This document shows, piece by piece, positions 1 to 12,549 of a stretch of 64,000 bases of DNA. The notes beneath the pieces were generated by a model, which worked only from the letters and a program-made list of their open reading frames with translations, did no database searches and had not been told where the DNA came from. Source of the stretch: Tachypleus tridentatus (Eukaryota > Arthropoda > Merostomata > Xiphosura > Limulidae); contig NC_134827.1 in the NCBI RefSeq assembly GCF_004210375.1, positions 102,099,285-102,163,284 on the forward strand, read 5' to 3'. The position numbers and the translations under genes were made by a program. The stretch's first letter is position 1. Every line of letters begins with the position of its first letter.

Positions 1-2
1 TT

Positions 3-209
3 TGGTGGCATTATGGTTTTTACCATCACAACAGGCACAGGTTAAGGAACCACGGCAAGATTGTTTTGAATGACCAAATCGTTGACAATGAAAACATCAT
101 ACAGGATTTGGAATATAAGGTCGCACCTTACAATCCTGCTTTTATTGTGGTGGGAGGACGAGGTGCTGTATCCTTTTTAGAATTTAAGAGAAAAATTGAT
201 GATTTCTAG
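3..209 (+). CDS. 3'-terminal coding exon of an unidentified protein (partial)
   Basis: Frame 3 is open from the first base of the window to a TAG at 207-209, giving 68 residues with no start codon needed inside the window. The translation begins WWHYGFYHHNRHRLRNHG, continues through a mixed acidic stretch (QDLEYKVAPYNPAF) and ends VVGGRGAVSFLEFKRKIDDF. The balanced composition and lack of stops in AT-rich DNA make it look like genuine protein rather than chance. The His/Arg-rich start and the hydrophobic VVGG turn are its most distinctive parts. I do not recognise the family. The 5' part of the gene or exon lies outside the window. The AT-rich DNA that follows could be its 3' UTR. It could instead be the end of a retroelement ORF, but I see no repeat hallmarks around it. 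Confidence 0.45.
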   Translation, partial: WWHYGFYHHNRHRLRNHGKIVLNDQIVDNENIIQDLEYKVAPYNPAFIVVGGRGAVSFLEFKRKIDDF

Positions 210-2639
210 AAAGATAAAAGATGGGTTTAAGTTTTTATTTTCATCAAGAGAAAGACAACACTGAAAGACAACAAGTGGTTCCTTGTTATTATTATGCTAT
301 GTGAATGAGGCTTAGCTTTAAAATGTTTCCTTTTCTTCTTTCACCAATATTCCATAAACCTGAGCATTCAACTGAAAGTACTGAAATTGACCTGAATCAC
401 ATACATAATCTCTGTATCGTAAAAGTAAAGAGTGAGCAATTAATAACAGATAAAGAACCAAGATCAGACATTGTTTTTACCAGTTTTTACCAAAGTCAAA
501 GATCAGATCTGTGAGATAGTATATCTATAGAAGGTTAGTACCCAAGGATTGGAAAACTGCAATTTTACACTGTATTTAAATGCGGGTGAAGAGTTGTCAT
601 GATAATTAGACCAGTTAGTCTGTAGTAGAAAATATTAAAGAGAATTTGATAAAGGAAGCTTTTCAAAATCATCTAGTGAAATACAAGGAAATACTTCCTT
701 ATTGATATCTCAACTATTCTCTCTCAAGTGTGTACATACTACATGGATGATGAAAATGATAGACTTACTACACTTAGATTCTCAAAAGCTCGTAATAAGG
801 TGCCATAGGAAAATTAGTTAAAAAATCACAGCAGTGGGGGTTGTAAAAAAAACCCTTAAGGTTGATTGCAGGATGGCTGGGTGAAAATGCCAAATAGATG
901 TTATTAATTGAGACATTTTAATGAAGTATTTTTCCTAAAGATTTGTTCATGAAAATATTGAATCTGTTTTATTACTAGTCTGAGTGCAAAGCAGTTTTCA
1001 TCTTATGATTAAAAAACTATTCTTAATCCTAAAAATTTCAAATATTATTTGTGTAATCTTTAGAGCCAAATATATCTTGAAAGTTTCTTCTCAGCAAGAC
1101 CATATTTTGTCTGTTATTTTCTCTACCTTAACTATGCAGGGGATCTGTCAATTTGACCAACCTCATAACCATAACAAATGAACAAATAAATTATCCTTTT
1201 TTTTTTCATTCTACTGATTGTAACATCAAAATACAAATGTTTAGTCTAAATAGATTAAATTTCATAACATTACTTATAATTATTATATATATATTTATTA
1301 TATTCACCTTCCAGTCATGTCTGGCTAATATTACAGAACTTGCATTAACACAGTGCATGTCCACTCATGTTAACATGTCCAATAATATCAAACTGACCTT
1401 TGGTCTATACAAAGTGACCCTGACTTGGCTGTACTTTACTGGAGTACTATTTTGTAATATACAGTCACATTTCAATTATTATACACTGTATATCCATATA
1501 GATTATTACTACATAGAAATAAGTTATTAAACTGTTTTTCTTAAAATATAGAACAGTAAATAAATATGTAAAGCAAACAATTATATCTAAGAGCTGTAAC
1601 TTTTGTACTCAGTTGCTGATGGACATAGGTTGCTAAGCCTTTTATACTTTTGCACATGGCAGATAAGAAATGAAATTCTGTTTAGGTTTTACATATACAG
1701 TTAAATAACAAAAAAAATCATAAATTAGTATATCAGTACCACAGAATTCCATTATAATATATCAAGCTTGGAACAGTGTATGTTGTTTTGGGATCCTTAA
1801 CTCATAAATGATGTTGGCTTACTAAAAGAGTTTGAGGAAAGTTCTTGGGATGGAAGGGTTGTGTGACTTATGAAAGATTATGATCTCTCAGAAAAAGAAG
1901 TGACCTTCCTGTCACTGAAGGTTATAAGGTTAAAGCGATTTGTAGGACAAAAGCTTCTGGTTTCTTTGTGCTATATCCTGAAGATGTTTAGAGAACACAA
2001 GTTCAAGACTTTGAAAGGACTGTTTCACTTTTCAAAAGGGTTATTAGCTTACAGAATGTTTCTATAGACAGTAGTAGAGACCTGAATTTTACCACAGTTT
2101 AAAAGAGAAATTAATAATTTACTCAAAAAGTAAAAAGTTAGATTTGTTACTGTTTCTACTAGGGTGGGTGTATAAAGAGTCTGGAGGACAAAATAGTTTT
2201 CGCATGTTATTATCAAATTTAAAATATAAACTTGTCAGTATCAAATAAGAAAAGAAATAAACAACTTAAAAATTCTCCCTGGATTTAATCTTTAAGATCA
2301 GTTATCACTGATAACTTAATATTCTGGAAGTTTAAAAATTCAAAGTATTAGCTTCCAGATAGCAGGAATTCAAAGTTGTGATGTACAAGTATTTTGAAAT
2401 AAAGATTTTAGATTCTCTGGCCTATGTTATGTTGTCTGTCAAAAGGTGAAGATCCTTATAACCCCGTAGAACATGTAACTAGTGCCTATATTTTTTGTAA
2501 GTACTTCAGTTCTGCATTCTTATTCATAGTTGGTTTTATCTTGCTCTATTGAGCAAAGAGGTGGCAAAACTGAACATAGAAAGTTGGGTACAGATGTTCA
2601 TGTACACACCATATGTATTAATGTTTAAAGCAAAGGACC
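210..2639. other. AT-rich stretch without a recognisable gene
   Basis: Only short, low-complexity frames occur here (for example 305-514 and 1153-1530 on the plus strand). They are rich in F, I, L, Y and N, as expected from AT-rich DNA. The first part may be the 3' UTR of the gene ending at 209. The last few hundred bases may be the 3' UTR of the LINE that follows on the minus strand. Confidence 0.5.
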
Positions 2640-5600
2640 TATTAGTATATCTTAGCTGTCCTACCCTATAAACTATTAAAGACACCTCAAAGCCATCCAT
2701 TATCATTCATATAGTTATCAAGCTGTTTCCTAAACTCACTTAAATTTACTGCCTCCATAACATCTAAAAGCAATTTGTTCCAGAAACAAGTCATCCTATT
2801 ACATTTTGAAAAACCTATCTTAGCTGAAAGGGATTCCTTCCTTGTCAAAATTTATGTACGTTTCCTAGTCCCACTGTTCTCAAGTATAAAAAGAGATGAT
2901 ACAATCACATTTATCAATATCCTTAATAATCTTAAAAATATCAATCAGATCCCCCCTTCTAACTCTTCCTTTTTCAAGAGAGAATAATTTCAAAAATCTA
3001 AACCTCTCCTCACATGACAATCCTTCCATCCCAGGCATCATTCTAGTAACCCTTCTCTAAACCCTACCCAACAATTCAATATCTTCCCTAATGTAAAAAG
3101 CCTAAGACTGAACACAGTATTCCAAATGTGACCTAACCAGTAATCAGTACAATGAAATTATAACCTCATTAGACTTGAATTCAATATTTCTTTAGATACA
3201 ACCTAAAATCCTGCCACTAGCAACAACACACTGCTTGGACTGTTTTAGAGACTAATCCACTATGACACCAAGATCCTTTTCCTTCATAACACTGTTAAGG
3301 TTATTCACATCCAAATTATAAATTATGATAACCCACATGCATAACCTTACATTTATTATAATTAAAACCCATCTACAGTTTATTTACCAAATTCACTAAA
3401 TGATCTAAACCCTTTTGTAAATCAGCAGCATCCTTTTCACAACCAGCAATTCCAAAGACCTTGATGTCATCAGTAATTTATTGACTATTCCTTCACATGT
3501 GTCATTAATGTAAATAAACAACAACAATGGTACTAAAACTGAGCCCTGAGGTATCTCACTTGCAAGATTAATCCAGTTTCACTGAACTCCATTTCTAACT
3601 GCCCTCTCTTTTCTCTCATCCATTCAATTTGCTAACCCATCCTTCATGCCTGCAGAGAATTTTTAGGAGCCTTTCATGTGGCACCTTGTCCAATACTTTC
3701 TGAATTCTAGATATATCAAATCTTTACTCTTACCCTCAACTCCATAAGCAGTAACCTTTTCATATAATTTTAAATGATTTGTAAGGCAAGAACTTTTCTA
3801 AGTGAAACCATGTGGATTATACGGTAAAATCCTACACTTTGTTGAATGATTTTGCAAAGCATTTTCAACAGATTTTCCAAACATTTTACCATAACTGACG
3901 TATGACTAAGAGTAACACATGGCTCACATATCCAGTTCTTAACTTCTTTCAAAACCCTGTGGGATATGCTACCTAGCCCATGGGCCTTATCATTCTTACT
4001 TTCCAGTTTTTCTTAACCAGCTCAGGATAAATGTGATCATGTTGTTCAAACTTGCTTTTATCTACCAACTATTCAGTATGTGGAATACCACTTAAACTTT
4101 TGTTAAAAAACCAAAATTTAACAACCTAGCCATCTCATAATCATTAGATACTAGCTTTCCATAATTATTCCTCAAGGATCACACCCCCCATTCTAACACA
4201 TTGCTTACCCTCAAATGTATTTTTAAAAAATTCTTACTGTTAATTTTTACATTTTCAGCCAACCTTTTCAATGTTTCAGTTCCTGTTTCAGTAACTTCCT
4301 TGATATTCTACAATATTCTAAGTTTCCCATCATACCAGTCAATTTAAATTAATTATCCTTTTCTTTAATTTTATCTATTTCCATTTGTTGGCTAACCTGG
4401 ATTTTCACTTGCAGTCACACTTGTCTTTGTATAAGAAATGTTTTCTTGAATATTTAAAACATTATCTTAGAATATGTTTGACACATAATCAGTGTCTCCA
4501 AGTAACTCAGCTACCTCATGACATAATTCTAGTCACATACCTTAAACATTTGCCTTTTTTATTTTTAACCAAAACACTATTATTCCTCATTCTACATACA
4601 GAAAAACAAACCTAACAGAGCAATAATCACATGTGCCCAGATGTTTCTCAATTTCCATCCTCTCAGCAATTTCTAAAGTTGAAGAGAACAATATATCAAA
4701 AATAACATTTCTAATACCTTCCTTGACCAACTGGTGAAGAAAACCATCTTGAGTTTCTAAAAGCCTTCCTCCCTCACTGTTTGATTCTAGCATTTCATAA
4801 TCAATATGTTTATAATTAAAATACATAATTATTACCTCATTAACAGCTGAAATATTAATCTTATTGTAAGGTTTCTTACCAATTTCATCAGTATTATTTG
4901 GTGGTCACTAACAAATTCTCACTTGAAGCTTTTTCCCTTTATGTCCACCAATAGAAACCCAAATGGCTTCAGTCTCCTTACTATTATCTTTAAAATCCTC
5001 AACTTCAACAGGATGTAACTCACATTGTACATAAAAACACTTCCATGCCCTTCTTTAGCATTATCCTATTACATAACCTGTAACACTAAACTTCACAGAA
5101 ATTTGTCATCAAAATCATCTGCACTTAACCATGTCCCATTATATGAAACTCCTCCATTCCTCACAGTGTCCTAAAGTTTGTTTATTCTTTCTCTTATACT
5201 TCTACCATTACAACAGTAACAATTAAGCTTACCTTTTAACTACTTGTATACCTAACTTTTCTCTACCTTGTAATTTTCTTTTCTTTTTTTCTAAATTTAA
5301 TTTTTATCTTGGCCCTAATCACTGTCTAGTCCTAATTTAAAACTTCACTTACATCTAACAATACATAAAAAATAACATTATTTCTAGTACCTTCCTTGAC
5401 CAATTAGTGAAGAAAACCATCTTGAAGAGTTTCTAAAAAACCTTTCTCCCTCATGGTTTCACTCTAATATTTCCTGATCAATATGTCTGTCAGCCCCTAC
5501 ACTATTCAAATATGAACCATCCATTCCAAATAGCTCCCTTCTTCCATTAAACTAATCCCAAGTTCAACCAACCAATTTGCTCATTTTTACATATCAACCT

Positions 5601-6170
5601 AAGCCTAGCATTCAGCCTTGTTCATCTACTTATAATTTCAACCACGCAATTCTCAACAGTATCACTTACACAATTAAGTTATAACCTTTACATGCCTTTA
5701 TGAGCCTCTTAAACCCATCAATTAGCTCCTCTGACCTACCTTTCCCTATTCCATTAACCCCTACATGTACAACAAAAACATCAATTACTAGCTCCCTTCA
5801 GCATATCTCTTCCTCTATCAGTTATATCTTCCACCCTTGCCCCTAAATAACAATCTTTTCCTCTTTTCACCATTTACTTCAGACTTCCTATCACATACTT
5901 AGTCAAAGAATCACTTATAACTGTAACCTCTTTCCCTGACCTTTTTACCTTCCTTCCAATAATTCCTCATCTAGACAGACCAAGGGCCAAACATTGCTGC
6001 TCAACAGAATAGACTAGTTACAATGATATTCATCACTTTTAACCCTAACAGTACAGTTTCTAACTTTCAGAAAGTCACTGTTAACTACTGCTTTCTTCTA
6101 AATAAGTTGTTTCATCCAACTCTGCTTCAGACCACTCAGCACAGCTGAGTATAACAATTAAGGTACAAGC
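2640..6170 (-). mobile_element. Decayed CR1-like LINE (ORF1 esterase-like, endonuclease and RT remnants)
   Basis: Translated on the minus strand with frameshifts ignored, the parts appear in CR1/L2 order from right to left. ORF1-like sequence at about 5950-5480 has VTVISDSLTKYV and NGRRELFGMDGSYL, resembling the SGNH/esterase domain of CR1 ORF1. AP-endonuclease sequence at 4826-4587 includes FNYKHIDYEMLESNSEG and EKHLGTCDYCSVRF, matching the GDFN...SDH region. Reverse transcriptase parts at about 3960-3400 include KEVKNWICEPC, LANWMDERK and the catalytic box reading ITDDIKVFGIAG. A C-terminal tail at about 3100-2690 ends with CFWNKLLLDVMEAVNLSEFRK. Many stops and frameshifts mean the copy is dead. 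Boundaries are approximate; I saw no clear 3' microsatellite tail. Confidence 0.8.
5363..5495 (-). repeat. Partial repeat of the LINE endonuclease segment
   Basis: This stretch closely resembles 4699-4815. Both contain the run for FLHQLV-like/FFSSLIGQ-like residues followed by the ESN(S/H)EG(G/E)R segment. It lies directly after the ORF1-like part, so the LINE carries two versions of the same endonuclease segment about 670 bp apart. This may be a local duplication or a junction between two LINE copies. Confidence 0.55.
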
Positions 6171-8200
6171 ATTCTTTACATATACACTATACTGGTGTAG
6201 TAACTATTCAATATTGAAGAAACCTATCTGTTGGTCTGTGGACACGCTTCCTCCTGAAATAGTTGACTGATCCAAAACAAATTTAGCATGCTAACTTAGT
6301 GATCAAAAAGTAAACTAAATTCATATTAAGTTTTTCTCCTATGTTGAAAACTTTAAATATTCTATAGAATAAACCTGTATTATTACTTCGGTAGCTACTG
6401 TAAATAGTTGATTTTAGCAAACTCACAACACAACTAAAATTCTACAAGTCACTGACAGTAAATAAAATTTTCAGCATTTTGGCTTGTTCCCATAATAATC
6501 ACAATATACAGTAGTAAAACATTCACCTACAATATGGAAAATAAAACACTGCTACTGTTTATCAGCTCTTTCCTGATTCACACCATTTAACTTCCAGTTT
6601 AAACCAGGGTTAGAATAATCACTTAAGCCTGAATGGGAGAAGTATTTCATAATTTAAATGTTTTCTTTAGGATATTTCTTACTTCTTTATTTAGAATACA
6701 GATTTCCACAGAAGCAAATTTCAAAATTATTATTAAATTTAAAGCATTAAATGAACTAAGTTAAGACAGTAAAAATCTTGACCACATCTCCACTGTGAAA
6801 AGGACTACTTTGAACAAAAAGTGATGCAGCTACTTTGCCATTTCTACAAATTTTCTCAATCTGACTGCTATACCTCCTCCCTTCTACTTCACATCTTGTA
6901 AGATTCGTGAAGAGCAAATATTTAACTAATATCATTGATTGTAACGTTTATACTAATTCTGAGCTATCTCGAGACAATAAATAGAAAAACTAAAGGCTTA
7001 CAAAAGTAGTAACAAAGTCCTCCACGGTCCCTTCTTGCTTGTTATAGTCTGTCAAGTTATTTTAAAAGTTCAAATATAAAATTTAATTAACTAAAAGAAG
7101 CCGTTTTTGGTAGGACTGTGAAACGTGTTCTCCCTTCTACTCAATATATGCTGTAGAAAACGCATGTTTGAACAACTTACGTTAAATTATGTATAAAGCA
7201 ATCAGAGCAAATGCTCACAAGATAAAAATTTTTAGTTAAACCTCTATAAACCGAAAAATGTCCAGCTGGTCCTTAACCACCAATATGACAATAATTTTAA
7301 ACATTTGTTAAATGTCACTTTTCAGGCTACTGAAATCTGAAAATGGCGCTCTTACTTACCTGCCAAACACTGCACCAACAAAACCATATAATGCTAACTA
7401 AAAAAAACAGAAAACAATATCTAAATTAACATAAGTTTTGCTTACGTTCGTGTTTCAACATCTCCTTTCTTCTACGAACCGTCGTGACACTGCTTACTGT
7501 AATACTACAATATGACATTAATCTGAAGTTAACCCTAATGTAGCATAACCTAGAGACAGTACTGCTGACAGTGCTACGAAGTATTTAATGGGCTACTACA
7601 ATTACTTCGTCCAGCTGAAACGTTATTTGAAGTCAAACCATTACGGATGATTTCTCTTCTTCAAATAACGTAATATATGATCTAAAAGTACTTTGTTCAG
7701 TCTTATTAGAATTAAATATATTTATAATACTATAGAACGATATACTACAAAAACCAAAAACAAAGAAAATTTCTGCAAATCATGTCTCTAGGGGGATCCA
7801 ATATTCGAATAACGGAATTAAAACAAATCCTAGAAACAAATTCGAAAACAGGAAAGGATTTTGTTTTGTTTTCTTATCTGCATCTTGCGTAAAATGTCCA
7901 GAGTATCTTTACCTTACCTTTTATTAAATGTATGCGTATACTCTTCATTTCATCATCAGATTCGATAATATCTTATTATTCAAAGTAGAAAATCAACAAA
8001 ACAATATTTCATTGCATAAAACCTGAGGACAAATACATTTTAATCAAAGAAGCCACTATATCCCATAAGTTATTGTGTTTGATTTATTTAGAATACATAA
8101 TTATAAAATAATAACCTTACTCTAATACCTCTTTTTAACAATCTTTTTGTTTAAAGAATCAGTGCAAAGCATCAGTATAATTCTTTGGATAGTTATTGTG
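6171..8200. other. Mostly non-coding; two weak exon candidates on the minus strand
   Basis: No repeat or gene is recognisable over most of the interval. Two weak coding signals lie on the minus strand. One is an open frame at 6935-6756 (59 codons, with EGRRYSSQIEKICRNGKVAA and ending FTVLT). The other is a 38-nt stretch at 7397-7360 bounded by a T-rich tract plus AG and by GTAAGTAAG, reading LALYGFVGAVFG. Neither is supported by homology, and I do not call a gene. Confidence 0.4.
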
Positions 8201-8300
8201 TCACAGTGGCATGCCTGCAAATTTCAACGCTAGTAACCAGGTTTCGATACTCATGATGGACAGTGTACAAGTAGCCCATTCAACGCAAAGCTACACAATG
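8201..8300 (+). mobile_element. SINE2-type fragment (tRNA-like head), diverged
   Basis: It contains a B-box-like GGTTTCGATACTC, then a degraded version of the tail that in other copies reads cagcgcagatagcccattg...agcttt. It is similar in layout to the copies at 24961, 35870 and 36766. It is strongly diverged, so the boundaries are approximate. Confidence 0.45.
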
Positions 8301-8519
8301 TATCTGCATTCTGTTAAACGCTAGGAGTCGAAGACCGTATTTCAGTATTGTTATACCTTAAACCTACCATTGATCCATACACTGAGGGACCCTGGGTGAG
8401 TGATATGAGAGATTTGTGCTCGGATCTCTCCCATACATCATTATCCAGCAGACTCTACGTCTTCCCTTACGTTAAACTGGTACGTCGGCTAATTATTTAA
8501 ATACGTCGAAACCTTTCAA

Positions 8520-8630
8520 TGTGCGTCTTGATGTAAAAATATATCTCAGAATGGCTGGTATGGGTGCTAACATTTTTACCAATAAAGCGGAGAACAAAGC
8601 TTCGACCTTTCGTTCTGAGATACACTTTCA
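8520..8630 (+). repeat. Degenerate copy of the PLE-like terminal repeat
   Basis: It has the order TAAAAATATATCTCAGAATG, GGCTGGTATGGGT, ACATTTTTACCAATAAAGC, GAGAACAAAGCTTCGACCTT. This matches the arms of the foldback element at 35368-36699 and its second copy. The hammerhead-like core is destroyed here. Confidence 0.5.
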
Positions 8631-9661
8631 GTGTGCGGTACAAACACTAAAAAAATATATCTCCATGAGGGCTGCTTTTGGCCATGCTATGAACTTCACA
8701 CACTGAAACATGTTTGATAAGTCTGAAATGTAACAACTACAAAAACATTATTTGTTAACCTTTCTAGTGTTAAAGTAAAATCTTACTGGCGTAAGAAGCG
8801 GGCGAAAGGGGTAAAAGAGCTTTCCATTTTACAATTCGTTCCAATAAAAATGCATCGAATGTAACTCTCCTAATTTATGCAGAATGTGCACAAATTTTAA
8901 TCCGTAATCCAAGAGCTTCCAGGACCCTAAAGTGACCCTGAGATCCCGGTTGTAACGTTTGACCATGTGACTCATATTTTCTCACCTCGTTCGGTCAAAT
9001 CAACCTTGGGCCTTCTCGCCCTCTGCATGAAATTGCATTATTTCTCTTACTAGCAAAAGAGTCGCTAGTGTCATCACAACTACTGCTCCGGAGGAATGAT
9101 CTTGAAAGTGTCCAGAAGCCCTGTGTGTGTTAGTGGAATGATATCGTTTTCCATGTCTAAGTTACGTCTGCTTTTGAATGTTTATACAAAAAAAGAATAT
9201 GAATATTAGATGTCATAGTTTCTGAGCTTTCATCATCCGTGATAGTATTTATTGCCCGTACGCTCTGAACACGTGTACTACCTATCACATACGTTTTTAC
9301 GTATAATTTGTTTTTTTATCAATTACATTGACAGTTAATATATTGTGAAAATATTGTGTTGGCCCGTGCATGTGTTCGAAGTCTAAATGACTGATGTATT
9401 GGCGAAAATCACAACACCTATAACATGCACCCTCTATCGACAAACATATCTTCACGTTGATCAGTTGAGAAAAAGGCAATGAAAGAATCTAACTCTTGAC
9501 AATCGCTAAGGAATTAGATCTAGAACACAGCATTAAAAATAATATAATAGGCTTAATGCTATTGTGTGATTACAAATAAATTGATCGTAAACTGTGTTTT
9601 AACCACTAGTGTGTCTGTTGTGTCCCACGTGGTGAACCTAGGACTGAGCAAAACGCATAGT
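8631..9661. other. No recognisable feature
   Basis: Mixed-composition DNA. I found no convincing coding frame, repeat family or RNA gene on either strand. Confidence 0.4.
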
Positions 9662-9675
9662 CAACAATGGATAAG

Positions 9676-9948
9676 GTTTGGTTTTGGAATTTCGCACAAA
9701 GCTACTCGAGGGCTATCTGTGCTAGCCGTCCCTAATTTAGCAGTGTAAGACTAGAGGGAAGGCAGCTAGTCATCACCACCCACCGCCAACTCTTGGGCTA
9801 CTCTTTTACCAACGAATAGTGGGATTGACCGTCACATTATAACGCCCCCACGGCTGGGAGGGCGAGCATGTTTGGCGCGACTCGGGCGCGAACTCGCGAC
9901 CCTCAGATTACGAAGCGCACGTCTCAACGCGCTAGGCCATGCCAGGCC
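9676..9948 (-). mobile_element. SINE1, full length, with 14-bp target-site duplication
   Basis: On the minus strand this runs from the tRNA-like head (GGCCTGGCATGGCC...) through the conserved body to the tail TTTCGCACAAAGC in reverse. It is flanked on both sides by CAACAATGGATAAG, at 9662-9675 and 9949-9962. That exact 14-bp direct repeat is a target-site duplication and shows insertion by LINE-driven target-primed reverse transcription. Confidence 0.92.
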
Positions 9949-9962
9949 CAACAATGGATAAG

Positions 9963-11466
9963 ACGAACATGGTGTGATTGGAATACTGTTATGGTACAGG
10001 ATATTCGGAAAGTCACTGTGCAGTTTTGTAATCATATTTTATTCAGTCTATTTCAAGCCAGTAACTGATAGCGGTGTTTAGAAACAAAATAAGAAGGATC
10101 CAGGCCTGTATTGATGCCAACGGGGGTCACTTTCAACATTGTTTATAATTGTCATTCATATTTACCTCCTGTATTCTATATTAAAACATGTCTGTTAATA
10201 AATATATAAGTGTACAGTGACTTTCTGAACACCCTCTACAATCATTTATTTCGTGAAAATCCCTAAAGAAACGGAGGCGTTATATAACATAATAAGCCTA
10301 ATGTTTATGCCAAGTAAATTAATTATAATCATGCTAAGAGAATAATTTTAATGTTTGTTTTAATAATTATGACTACAGCAACAAATAAAAAAGGGCTAAT
10401 AACACTTACAGTCATGGCCGCAATTTAGGGTCAAGACGGAGAGGGAGTTGGACTTGTTTATTGTGAAAGTATCTAATAAACAAAATGTGAGAGGGAAACT
10501 ATTCGCCTCTAATCATAAAATATAACTAACATTCTCTTCCATCTGAAGAAAATATGCATCATTTTAAAATTACTTTTCAGTGACGTACGCTATTAATGAG
10601 TTTTCATGAGTTCATAAGTTAGAATAGTTACAATTAATTCGTCACTTTTAAGCACTTGGTGGATGACCACAATGAACCAAATAACTTTGTATTTTCAACT
10701 TAGTTTATTTCTGGATCTAAAGTTTTCATTACATATTTACCAAACTTCCTTTTCTTAAGGCTTGTCTCTACCCAACAAGTTAACCACAATCTGAAAATAT
10801 GCTCCACGTGGAAGAATATAATTAAATTTTCCCGCATAATTGAAACAAATCTAAATTAAAATATCATACAACCATTTCAAATACGAAATATTAATATGGT
10901 TTTACAAAGTCCAACTTTGTTGTGCTGTCTGTTAGAATCTTTGCAATGTCCATCTCTTTGATAACCTCGAACTTTCACTCTTGACTATTTCAAGCAATGA
11001 CTGAGAACATTCAAGGATTTTAGAAAAGAAAACAGAATCAATAAATGAAATTTACAAACGCGTGAATATCACACAAAACGGTTTAAGGATAACTAGAATT
11101 TACTGTATTTTAGATACAGAATGCAAAAACTGATAGAAAATAATGTCGCAGTTCTTGTATTACAAATGGTGGTTATTCATCCTTTTATGCAATGTGTGAT
11201 ATACATCATAGGAGTCACTGTAATAACCATATAAAGTCAACAAAATAAAGTCTACTTGTCTGTTTATTAACTTTAAAATGTTTGTTTGTCGTTAGTACAA
11301 AGTTACAAAATAAGTAATTCACACTATAGTCACCACATAAAATCCAAACTCAGATTTTACCCTTTTAAAGCTGTAATCTCTTCACTGATATTGTGGAAGC
11401 TATATGCAGCTATTAGTCTTATGAATACCAGTCACTCAAAACAAACAATCTCTTTTCCAAGTCCAG
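9963..11466. other. No recognisable gene or repeat
   Basis: AT-rich sequence. A short minus-strand frame near 10780-10700 (KKRKFGKYVMKTLDPEIN then stop) looks mildly protein-like, but it has no support from splice context or known family. Confidence 0.35.
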
Positions 11467-11566
11467 TGACTGCCGAGTGGCCAGGTGGTTAAGGTACTCG
11501 ACTCATAATCTGAGGGTCGCGGATTCACAGATAGTCCTCTTGTAGCTTTGCGCGAAATTCAAAAAC
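11467..11566 (+). mobile_element. SINE1 with internal deletion (5' member of composite repeat)
   Basis: The head (GTGGCCAGGTGGTTAAGG...CGGATTC) is joined directly to the tail (ACAGATAGTCCTCTTGTAGC). The body between the B box and the conserved tail is missing. The CACAGATAG at the join suggests a deletion at microhomology. Together with the SINE at 12803 it brackets a linker that is also present at 37206-37461. Confidence 0.8.
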
Positions 11567-11790
11567 CAAACTACGTCCAGTATTTTTTTTTTTTGATAAT
11601 CCATGCAGTGTGCTACTGTCATCATGTTATATAAACAAAACCTTTTATATTTATCAATAATCATAAGTTAAAATGAAAGTTTATTCATGTGTACACATGA
11701 CATGGTTTTAAAACGTTTTAAACAGAAACGTGAAGTTAACGAATCAGTACTCAGCGAAAACATGCATAATCAGAACATATACTTTCAAAT
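11567..11790 (+). repeat. Linker of the SINE-linker-SINE composite repeat
   Basis: About 220 bp, clearly homologous to 37206-37440 and 63311-63540 (shared runs such as CAGTGTGCTACTGT and AAAATGAAAGTTTATTCATG). Here the linker is interrupted by a PLE. The last 14 bp (ATATACTTTCAAAT, 11777-11790) are the left target-site duplication of that insertion. Confidence 0.8.
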
Positions 11791-12549
11791 ACAAGAACTG
11801 ACACACAATTCAAAACAGAAATCCACCGAAAAATCACCCATACTGGACTATACATTCCTTGGGACTCAGCACATGAAACAAAACAAAAACTCAGCATACT
11901 AAGAAACCAAATAAACACAGCCATAAAACTATGCTCACCAGATAAAATTAACGATGAATTAGACAAAATAAAACAATACTTCATCAACATCAATAAGTTT
12001 CCTCCACAAACCGTAGAAAACATAATACGCACACACCTAGACAAAAAGCAAAATCAACCACCAACTAAAGTAAATACAGCTCACGAATCAAAAAACCACG
12101 AAACCATATACTGCTGTATACCATATATTCCTGACATCAGCAAACAAATAACCAACATTTGGCAAAAATTAGTAACAAAATATGACATTCCAGTTAATAC
12201 CAAATTTATTCAAAAACCAGGCACAAAACTGAGGTCTATACTATGTAAAAACTACACTGACAAACACAACACCAACATTATTTATAAAATACAATGTGAT
12301 AACTGCCACGACTTCTATATTGGAGAAACAAGTAGAAAAATGGAAACCAGATTCAAAGAACATAAAAAGTCACCTTCACACGTTTTCGAACACTGCAAGT
12401 CAAATAAACACAACATAACCATAAAAAACACTCAAATACTAAATAAAGAAACAAACATAAACAAACGCAAAATTAAAGAAGCCTTACTTATACAACAACT
12501 TAAACCCAAAATAAACCAATATAAAGGAACGCCTTTATACCTATATTAA
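11791..12549 (+). pseudogene. PLE RT C-terminus plus GIY-YIG endonuclease, 5'-truncated open frame
   Basis: The frame is open for 252 codons from the truncation point to TAA at 12547-12549, although its only ATG comes late (12340). The start (TDTQFKTEIHRKITHTGLY) fits the last conserved part of a PLE reverse transcriptase, where the strand following the FLD motif reads H/Y-RK-T-T-GLY. A Lys-rich linker follows. The GIY-YIG domain comes at the end, with IIYKIQCDNCHDFYIGET, then R and EH in METRFKEHK, a later Cys/His pair (EHCKSNKHN), the Glu region KEALLIQQLKPKIN and a closing NQYKG. The Cys-x2-Cys plus His pattern is typical of PLE endonucleases. Lacking the RT core, it cannot move by itself. 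It is uninterrupted, unlike its relatives at 33600 and 59737. Confidence 0.88.

Noticed and set aside
1153-1530. 125-codon plus-strand frame near the left end
   Set aside because: Very rich in I, Y, F, N and T with no domain pattern; expected from AT-rich DNA.
9832-10068. Short frames on both strands near 9832-10068
   Set aside because: They lie in the GC-rich tRNA-like head and flank of a SINE1, which creates open frames by chance.
11751-12044. 97-codon minus-strand frame opposite PLE-A
   Set aside because: Antisense of the real PLE endonuclease-linker frame.
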